NCBI GenBank assembly: GCA_002350545.1
Contig: DEEY01000024.1
Span: 31,367-41,744 of the forward strand
Origin: Candidatus Saccharibacteria bacterium UBA2866
GTDB taxonomy: Bacteria > Patescibacteriota > Saccharimonadia > Saccharimonadales > Saccharimonadaceae
Length of the DNA: 10,378 bases
Direction: 5' to 3'
Below the pieces are notes generated by a model. The model was not told where the DNA came from. It saw nothing but the letters and a program-made list of their open reading frames with translations, and made no database searches. A program made the translations under genes and the position numbers. This document shows, one piece after another, positions 5,691-10,378 of the stretch; the stretch's first letter is position 1; every line of letters starts with the position of its first letter.

Positions 5691-7526
5691 TTATTCCCCT
5701 GGTATATTCACCTTTGCCGTTGGATTTGTCGTAATTAAACTTTCTTCAGTTTCTGACGCAATCACTTGAATATGTACATGATTTGGCCCCGCAAAGAACA
5801 AACCCTGTCCCACTGGGAAGTTCGACAACCTTCGTTTTTCTTCTTCAGTCAGTTTAAACACATCCGAAAGCACATCTACTGCTGATGGGGATTGCTTAAG
5901 CAAAAGTTGCATCGACGAGTTTCCTACAATTGCCCGACCCATCTTTGTACTCATAAAATCTTCTACATCCTGCGTCACCGTAGTCAAACCTAGATAATAT
6001 TTACGGGCTCGTTTTGCTAGCGAGAATAAGAAATTCGCCGAATCCTCATGTTGCATTAATTGCCACGCCTCATCTACAATCAATAAGCGCTTCTTTTGTT
6101 CTGCCCTAACAATATTCCAAATATGTGACAAAACAATATACATCGCTACCGGCCTTAATTCATCCTCAAGATCCCGAATATTAAACACCACCATCTGATT
6201 ATTAATATCAATGTTAGACTGTTGTGAGAAAATACCCGCAAACGTACCAGTTGTATACTTGCGCAACCGCTGCGCTAGTGCCGGACCCGTCCCCTCCATA
6301 TGGAGCAATGTGTCATAAAGATTTGCAATCGTTGGTGGTGTAGACTGATGTGTCAATGGATCCGAAGTAATCCCTGCTCTAGCATAAGTATCAATCAAAG
6401 CCTGGTCAAGGTCAGCTTCCTCATTCGCCGTCAAAGCTGGCACTACCTGCCCACCCGATGATACCTGATTCCCACCTAGCATCAATCTAAATAATCCGTG
6501 CAAAGTCACCAAATTCGCACGTAATGCATCATTTGCATCTTCCGCGTCTACCACTTTCGGAAGATCAAACGGATTAATCCTTACATCAGAATTCAAAGAT
6601 AATCTAATATACGACCCGCCTACCGCATCCGATAGTTTTTGATACTCATTTTCCGGATCAATAATAATCACTTCCGCTCCAATCATCATCGAGCGAAGCG
6701 CCTCAAGCTTCACAGTAAACGACTTACCAGCACCAGACTTCGCAAACACCACCATATTTGCATTTTCCAAAGAAAATCTATCAAATATTACTAGGCCATT
6801 ATTGTGCATATTAATACCATATAATATACCTTTATCTTGCGTTAGATCAGCCGAGGTAAACGGGAATGAAGTAGAAATCGCGCCCGTATTCATGTTTCGT
6901 CGAATTTGCAATTGATCAGTACATTGCGGCATAATTGAGTTCAGGCCCTGTTCCTGCTGTGAATTTGCCACTTTAGAAAACACCATCTGTTGACCTAAAA
7001 TCGTTTCAATCTTTTGTTGTACAAACTTCATTTCGTCTAAGGAGTCAGCCCACAAAGTAATATATAGTCCAAAGCGGAAGAATTTTTCCGCCCCTACCTG
7101 CAATTGGTCACGCAATTCCTCTGCATCCGTAATCGCTGCTTCAAGCTCCGGATCACGTACCCTCCCCTTTTCGGCATTTACGTTCATTGATGCCTCAAGC
7201 TGCGTCACCTTTGTTCTAAGGTTCTTCATAACTACCGCTGACTCTACTGGATAAATATACATTGACACGTCTAATACTTCATCAATATTGATAATCGGTG
7301 AAAGCCAACCTGTGTAAAGCATCCTCGGATATCCATACACATACATCGTTCGTCCATATTTATTACCTAGTCTAAAATAGTCCGAATGAATTTCAATTGC
7401 CGATGGCGAAATCAAATCTCGTAAAGTATTCGTTCCTTGCTCAAAAGCTTGCTGTATTTCAGCCTGTTCCATTGCCTCATTTTGCGCTGCAATTTCCGCT
7501 GCCGTTAATTGCCGTTTCTTAGCCAT
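5691..7526 (-). CDS. VirB4-family type IV secretion/conjugation ATPase
   Basis: This 611-residue cytoplasmic or membrane-associated ATPase is of the VirB4/TraC/TraE type, which powers assembly or substrate transfer in type IV secretion systems. The C-terminal half is a RecA-like motor. It has Walker A at 262-269 (AKSGAGKS, with Ala in the usual first Gly position), IIIDPENEY at 287-295, Walker B LLIVDEAW at 481-488 (Asp485, Glu486), and the TVTQD motif at 516-520. The first roughly 240 residues hold the VirB4 mid-region with a coiled-coil-like acidic stretch (about 100-145). Typical VirB4 proteins have around 800 residues. The missing N-terminal part seems to be the separate upstream TraC-like gene, whose stop overlaps this ATG by 8 nt. 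A GGAGG about 9 nt upstream and AGGT nearer the ATG can serve as Shine-Dalgarno. There is no VirD4, VirB6 or relaxase gene in view, so conjugation itself is not demonstrated. Confidence 0.92.
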   Translation of the reverse strand: MAKKRQLTAAEIAAQNEAMEQAEIQQAFEQGTNTLRDLISPSAIEIHSDYFRLGNKYGRTMYVYGYPRMLYTGWLSPIINIDEVLDVSMYIYPVESAVVMKNLRTKVTQLEASMNVNAEKGRVRDPELEAAITDAEELRDQLQVGAEKFFRFGLYITLWADSLDEMKFVQQKIETILGQQMVFSKVANSQQEQGLNSIMPQCTDQLQIRRNMNTGAISTSFPFTSADLTQDKGILYGINMHNNGLVIFDRFSLENANMVVFAKSGAGKSFTVKLEALRSMMIGAEVIIIDPENEYQKLSDAVGGSYIRLSLNSDVRINPFDLPKVVDAEDANDALRANLVTLHGLFRLMLGGNQVSSGGQVVPALTANEEADLDQALIDTYARAGITSDPLTHQSTPPTIANLYDTLLHMEGTGPALAQRLRKYTTGTFAGIFSQQSNIDINNQMVVFNIRDLEDELRPVAMYIVLSHIWNIVRAEQKKRLLIVDEAWQLMQHEDSANFLFSLAKRARKYYLGLTTVTQDVEDFMSTKMGRAIVGNSSMQLLLKQSPSAVDVLSDVFKLTEEEKRRLSNFPVGQGLFFAGPNHVHIQVIASETEESLITTNPTAKVNIPGE

Positions 7527-8475
7527 TTACCTGCCCTCCATTTGCATTAATCGCCCCACTACCATTATTCGGATTCTCACCCTTTTTTACATACATTGTT
7601 GCCAACTTACTAAAATCTACTAATGGCTCTCTTACGGCCGTATCTGGATTATTGAAGTTATAATAAAGCTCAGCGAGTTCCTTAGTATTCAATCTTACAG
7701 ACTGAATTCCAATTTGGAACAATCCTGCCGTCACTGAATCCACTCGGTTGTTTAACTCCGTTAAAGCCTTGTCATAAGTTGCTCGATCAATCCGTGTTAC
7801 TTCTTGACCTTTTGTCTTTGCTGAAAAAGATTTAAAGAAATTCTTAGTCTGCTGCAACGTCTTTTCCATGTCCGCCGATGGATAATACGGAATAATAATA
7901 AAGAACGATTTATCCATAATATTTGCTTCTTGCGACAAAATATCTACGAAATTAATATAATCATCCATTAAAACACCTAGAAGCATATTATCGTTGTTGC
8001 GCCGAATTTCCGATAGTTTTTCCAAATATGGACCAATATCTACACGCTGTGACCTCACTAAAATTTGTGTTGTAAATTTCAGTGAATTTAAAAAGTTTTG
8101 GTATGAATACTCTACCCCTTCTCGCTCCATATCGCTCATCAAATCAAAGTTAATCGACTTACAAGCCACTACGGCTCTAAACGAACCGTCCTTCATAATT
8201 ACCACGTTATCTCGAAGCTCCGAAATCAAAAGTGTCGCCTGAGTCGAAGTTGGCACGTCCTTCCTCGGCGAAACTGGCGCCTGTTGTTGTGCCTGCATCG
8301 CTGCTGACCCTACCATGGCCATATTTGGATTTTGCGCCATATTAACCGGTTGGTTCGGCATCACCACCTGAGGCTGTTGCGCCTGTACAGGCTGACCAGA
8401 CTGCATTGGTTGCTGAGGCTGCACCGGTTGGTTCGGCATCATCATTTGCGGTTGTTGATTTCCTTGTGGATTCAT
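7519..8475 (-). CDS. TraC-like / VirB4 N-terminal domain protein with Pro-Gln-rich head
   Basis: This 318-residue protein lies between prgI-like and virB4-like genes. Residues 1-70 are low-complexity, rich in Gln, Pro, Met and Asn, with the repeated segment MPNQPV at 13-18 and 39-44. From about residue 78 there is a folded domain. It starts with STQATLLISELRDNVVIMKDGSF, split here as STQATLLISEL (77-87) and VVIMKDGSF (91-99), and continues to about 285; it resembles the N-terminal domain of VirB4/TraC-family proteins. It has no Walker motifs. The domain split implies that a full VirB4 is built from two polypeptides. The ATG lies 3 nt after the prgI stop with no clear Shine-Dalgarno, while the 3' end overlaps virB4 by 8 nt, so all three genes should be translated as one coupled unit. 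The Pro-Gln head could be a flexible tether or a protein-interaction tail; that part is inference. Confidence 0.78.
   Translation of the reverse strand: MNPQGNQQPQMMMPNQPVQPQQPMQSGQPVQAQQPQVVMPNQPVNMAQNPNMAMVGSAAMQAQQQAPVSPRKDVPTSTQATLLISELRDNVVIMKDGSFRAVVACKSINFDLMSDMEREGVEYSYQNFLNSLKFTTQILVRSQRVDIGPYLEKLSEIRRNNDNMLLGVLMDDYINFVDILSQEANIMDKSFFIIIPYYPSADMEKTLQQTKNFFKSFSAKTKGQEVTRIDRATYDKALTELNNRVDSVTAGLFQIGIQSVRLNTKELAELYYNFNNPDTAVREPLVDFSKLATMYVKKGENPNNGSGAINANGGQVNG
8345..8441. repeat. In-frame 19-bp direct repeat in the Pro-Gln-rich head
   Basis: The 19-base string accggttggttcggcatca occurs exactly twice, at 8345-8363 and 8423-8441, 78 bp (26 codons) apart. On the coding (minus) strand it encodes MPNQPV in both copies. 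The identity at DNA level suggests a recent in-frame duplication within the low-complexity region. Confidence 0.85.
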
Positions 8476-8478
8476 ATT

Positions 8479-9411
8479 TTAGTGTAGCGATATAAAAACT
8501 TCGCCCTCATCCTTTCTATTTATTCGGTTAGCTTCTTTCGCAATCGTCGCAACAGAAAAATCAGTATTATTTGCTAATTCTATTATACTAGGTTTTGGCG
8601 GAGTTTTGCTTACTTTTTCTTCAGATTTTGACTCTCGCATATTTGATTTTTCCACAGGCTCACTTTCTATTGATGCCCCAGGCTGAATCACCGACGATGA
8701 GCTAAAGTCCGGTCCTTCATCATCAAATTTTGCAACTGTTTCTGCCATTGATGATTCATTCTCAGAAGAACCCAATCTTTGTTCTGTATTTTTTTGAATT
8801 GTTGCGCCAGAAATATTTTCACTTTTTGCAATCGCATCTCGCATCTCCTTCATTACCTCTTCATGCCTTGCATTCTCATCTTTTGCAATTGTATTCTCCA
8901 AATTATCAAAATTTCCCGTCTCAAACATATCCGTAGTTGTGTTAGCCTCTCTCACTAATTCTTCATTCACCGGATTATTACCACCCATTCCTTTAATTGC
9001 CTGCCCTTCTGTATCTACGATATTTGCCAAAAACGATAGACGATGCGTTGCTTCTTCTCCAGTAATATCCCGCGCCCTGGTGTCGTCCACTATCTTTGGC
9101 GCTGTAATGCTGATTGTAGACTCTCTTTGCCCTGGCGTCCACCTTCTAGTACGTGGTTTCAAATAATACGACACAATTGCCGCTAAATAAGTCTCCATCG
9201 GTTGATCTTTTTTAAGTGGCAACGCTAACACGATAAAGAACAGTGCCGGAATAGCTGGAATAATCACGAGTAAAGGAAATAGTTGAAACAATGCTACTGC
9301 CAGCGCAATACATCCCGCAGCCACCAAAAGATAAACAAACTGCCGAAAACTAAACGGCCCTAAAAGCTTATCGTCCGCTTCAACATCTTGCGGTACCTTA
9401 TATTGTGCCAT
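8479..9411 (-). CDS. PrgI family membrane protein with long charged tail
   Basis: This 310-residue protein opens with the PrgI-family layout: a short amphipathic start (QYKVPQDVEADDKLLGPFSF), two membrane helices (about 24-43 and 45-65) and a basic KPRTRRW patch at 85-91. PrgI proteins are small membrane partners encoded beside VirB4-like ATPases in Gram-positive and CPR type IV systems, resembling the VirB3 role of docking VirB4 at the membrane. Family members are often near 100-130 residues. Here about 200 extra residues follow, rich in Glu, Ser, Lys and Asn with scattered helical stretches, probably disordered and cytoplasmic. The start is preferred because the N-terminal motif begins immediately. 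A TATAAT box lies so close that the ATG is predicted at or next to the first transcribed base. It heads the prgI / TraC-like / virB4 operon. Confidence 0.87.
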   Translation of the reverse strand: MAQYKVPQDVEADDKLLGPFSFRQFVYLLVAAGCIALAVALFQLFPLLVIIPAIPALFFIVLALPLKKDQPMETYLAAIVSYYLKPRTRRWTPGQRESTISITAPKIVDDTRARDITGEEATHRLSFLANIVDTEGQAIKGMGGNNPVNEELVREANTTTDMFETGNFDNLENTIAKDENARHEEVMKEMRDAIAKSENISGATIQKNTEQRLGSSENESSMAETVAKFDDEGPDFSSSSVIQPGASIESEPVEKSNMRESKSEEKVSKTPPKPSIIELANNTDFSVATIAKEANRINRKDEGEVFISLH

Positions 9412-9417
9412 ACCATA

Positions 9418-9426
9418 ATTATAACA
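9418..9426 (-). promoter_or_regulatory. Extended -10 promoter of prgI operon, leaderless start
   Basis: On the minus strand TGT precedes a perfect TATAAT (9418-9423). Only 6 nt separate the box from the ATG at 9411, so the expected +1 coincides with the start codon. No Shine-Dalgarno is found between or upstream within reach. The -35 region is weak (TATGGT at 17 nt). Confidence 0.65.
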
Positions 9427-9452
9427 TATTTCCGGCTTTAACCATAACTACA

Positions 9453-9482
9453 AAACCCCCATTTATTCAAAAATGGGGGTTT
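9453..9482 (-). terminator. Rho-independent terminator after the 130-residue protein gene
   Basis: A perfect 12-bp stem (9453-9464 pairing with 9471-9482) with a 6-nt loop contains a CCCCC/GGGGG core. On the minus strand it ends in GGGGGTTTTG, a short T run, and begins 3 nt after the stop codon of the upstream gene. It insulates the prgI operon from the genes to its right. The stem is nearly symmetrical, but no + strand gene reaches it. Confidence 0.88.
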
Positions 9483-9485
9483 CTC

Positions 9486-9878
9486 TTAAATATGAACTTC
9501 ACGAATCAAATACGGAATCTGGTCTTCTAAAAATTCATTCCAATTATCATTCTCGCATATTTTTACAACGACCTCAGTGTTTTCGTTTATTCCTTCTAGA
9601 ATAATAAACCCTGCTCCAGGCAACTCCAGCCAAAACACTTTTTCACGGTTATGAAAAATGGTTAACTCTATTGCATTAGCAATTTTATTTCCATCTAGCA
9701 ACTCGAGTATTGTGGTTTCAAATACCAGCTCAAACTGATGATTATTTGAATTTCGCTTATATACACGTTTAGGATATTCTGGGTAATTATCTCTTAGAAC
9801 TTGCACATACGCCTGAAGCATCGGCAAAAGACACGTAATAACCCTATTAGCTTTCATTTGAGTCGCATAAGAATTCAT
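9486..9878 (-). CDS. Hypothetical protein, 130 residues
   Basis: I do not recognise this protein. It is certainly a gene: an AAGGAGG (9884-9890) lies 5 nt before the ATG, a near-perfect consensus promoter lies upstream, and a strong terminator follows its stop. The first 35 residues look helical (MNSYATQMKANRVITCLLPMLQ, split as MNSYATQMKAN and RVITCLLPMLQ). The rest alternates hydrophobic and charged residues (FELVFETTILELL, VFWLELPGAGFIILEGI), which suggests a beta sheet domain, with a C-terminal helix (NEFLEDQIPYLIREV). There is no membrane segment, signal peptide or metal motif, and the two cysteines are isolated. It appears to be a single-gene unit between the T4SS-like operon and another unknown gene. 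A short adaptor-like or toxin/antitoxin-like role cannot be judged from sequence. Confidence 0.85.
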   Translation of the reverse strand: MNSYATQMKANRVITCLLPMLQAYVQVLRDNYPEYPKRVYKRNSNNHQFELVFETTILELLDGNKIANAIELTIFHNREKVFWLELPGAGFIILEGINENTEVVVKICENDNWNEFLEDQIPYLIREVHI

Positions 9879-9926
9879 ACTTCCCTCCTTTTAAAGAACT
9901 ATCTAGTAAAAACTATCTTTAGTTAT

Positions 9927-9955
9927 ATTATACCAAATTTATGTATTTTTGTCAA
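9927..9955 (-). promoter_or_regulatory. Near-perfect consensus promoter for the 130-residue protein gene
   Basis: On the minus strand, a perfect TTGACA (9950-9955) is followed by 17 nt, ending in an extended TGG, and a perfect TATAAT (9927-9932). This matches the full sigma-70/sigma-A consensus. The predicted start is near 9920, giving a leader of about 40 nt with the AAGGAGG close to the ATG at 9878. It should be a strong promoter. Confidence 0.9.
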
Positions 9956-9978
9956 ATTAACCTGCTCCACAGCCCTTC

Positions 9979-10378
9979 TTATTGATTCGTCAACATATCC
10001 AACTCTACAAACCATCCCTGCATTTCTTCCATCGTAGCGTCAGGTTCCGCCGTACAAAGATCATCAAATCTTTCTAGCGCCCTCGCATAATTATCATCAT
10101 CGTTCAATATTTCAAATACTGCATTTCTCAACTCACGCGCCGTCATACACTCATTATAGGCATCTGTCAATCTATTCAAAAGACTTACTGTATTGGCAGT
10201 AGGAATATTATCCCTTGGATCACGGGCATAAATTAAATTCCCATCCTTATCATGCTTCCTTTTTCGAAAAGCCCTAGCTGCAGATTGCAAATCTTGATCA
10301 ACCAATGTCGGGTCGAAAGGAATAGCCGGGTTATTTTCCCAATTCTCTTCCACCATCTTCAAGAATTGGTACTGTTCA
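9979..10378 (-). CDS. Hypothetical acidic protein, 5' end beyond the window
   Basis: I do not recognise this protein. The frame stays open to the right edge, reading EQYQFLKMVEENW across the last bases. The TTG at 10360-10362 and the ATG at 10354-10356 have no Shine-Dalgarno before them, so the real start most likely lies outside and the gene is 5' truncated. About 133 residues are seen. The chain is acidic and probably all-helical. A basic segment (AARAFRKRKHDKDGN) lies near the middle of the visible part, followed by helix-forming stretches (TVSLLNRLTDAYNECM, ARELRNAVFEILNDDDNY) and an acidic C-terminus ending in LDMLTNQ. It has no membrane segment or metal-binding motif. It is followed by the promoter of the next gene, with no obvious terminator between. 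Confidence 0.75.
   Translation of the reverse strand, partial: EQYQFLKMVEENWENNPAIPFDPTLVDQDLQSAARAFRKRKHDKDGNLIYARDPRDNIPTANTVSLLNRLTDAYNECMTARELRNAVFEILNDDDNYARALERFDDLCTAEPDATMEEMQGWFVELDMLTNQ

Noticed and set aside
10360..10362. TTG as start codon of the rightmost gene
   Set aside because: There is no Shine-Dalgarno before it and the frame is open to the window edge, so truncation is the simpler reading.

Overview
The window reads as a gene-dense stretch of a small bacterial genome of moderately low GC. The best guess for its source is a Patescibacteria (CPR) lineage, most likely Candidatus Saccharibacteria (TM7) or a close relative. The main support is the PrgI / TraC-like / VirB4 gene trio, the compact layout (1 to 15 nt gaps, ATGA and CTAG overlaps) and start sites with almost no leader. 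TGA is used as a stop (end of the AlkD-like gene), so this is not one of the CPR groups that read UGA as glycine. The lineage call is inference from gene content; no rRNA gene, tRNA gene, CRISPR array, insertion sequence or origin is visible.

Left part (1-1840). A LiaF-like membrane/envelope-stress protein enters from the left edge on the + strand. Convergent to it lies a two-gene minus-strand operon of a small zinc-ribbon protein and a nucleoside (guanine-type) deaminase. A short divergent promoter region (about 1445-1510) separates this operon from a + strand CsaA/YgjH-type tRNA-binding protein.

Middle part (1837-4709). A minus-strand operon reads ribonuclease Y (rny), then an AlkD-like DNA glycosylase, then a DUF1653 protein. 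The last two are coupled by an ATGA overlap. The DUF1653 gene and the tRNA-binding gene meet tail to tail and share a CTAG palindrome as both stop codons. Divergent from rny is an unrecognised 73-residue protein built from about three 22-residue beta-type repeats.

Right part (4712-10378). All genes are on the minus strand. In transcription order they are two unrecognised proteins (the first running off the right edge), a strong rho-independent terminator, the operon prgI-like / TraC-like / virB4-like, and a class B (zinc-finger-less) DnaJ. The dnaJ gene has a textbook CIRCE operator lying over its promoter, so HrcA heat-shock control is predicted. The PrgI/TraC/VirB4 set looks like the membrane and ATPase core of a type IV secretion-like machine. 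Both prgI and dnaJ have a TATAAT box so close to the ATG that their mRNAs should be leaderless or nearly so, whereas most of the other genes with a visible promoter have clear Shine-Dalgarno sequences.

No stretch longer than 300 bases lacks a gene. The longest gaps are 4314-4487 (rny and 73-aa gene promoters) and 589-703 (AT-rich, between converging genes, no convincing terminator).
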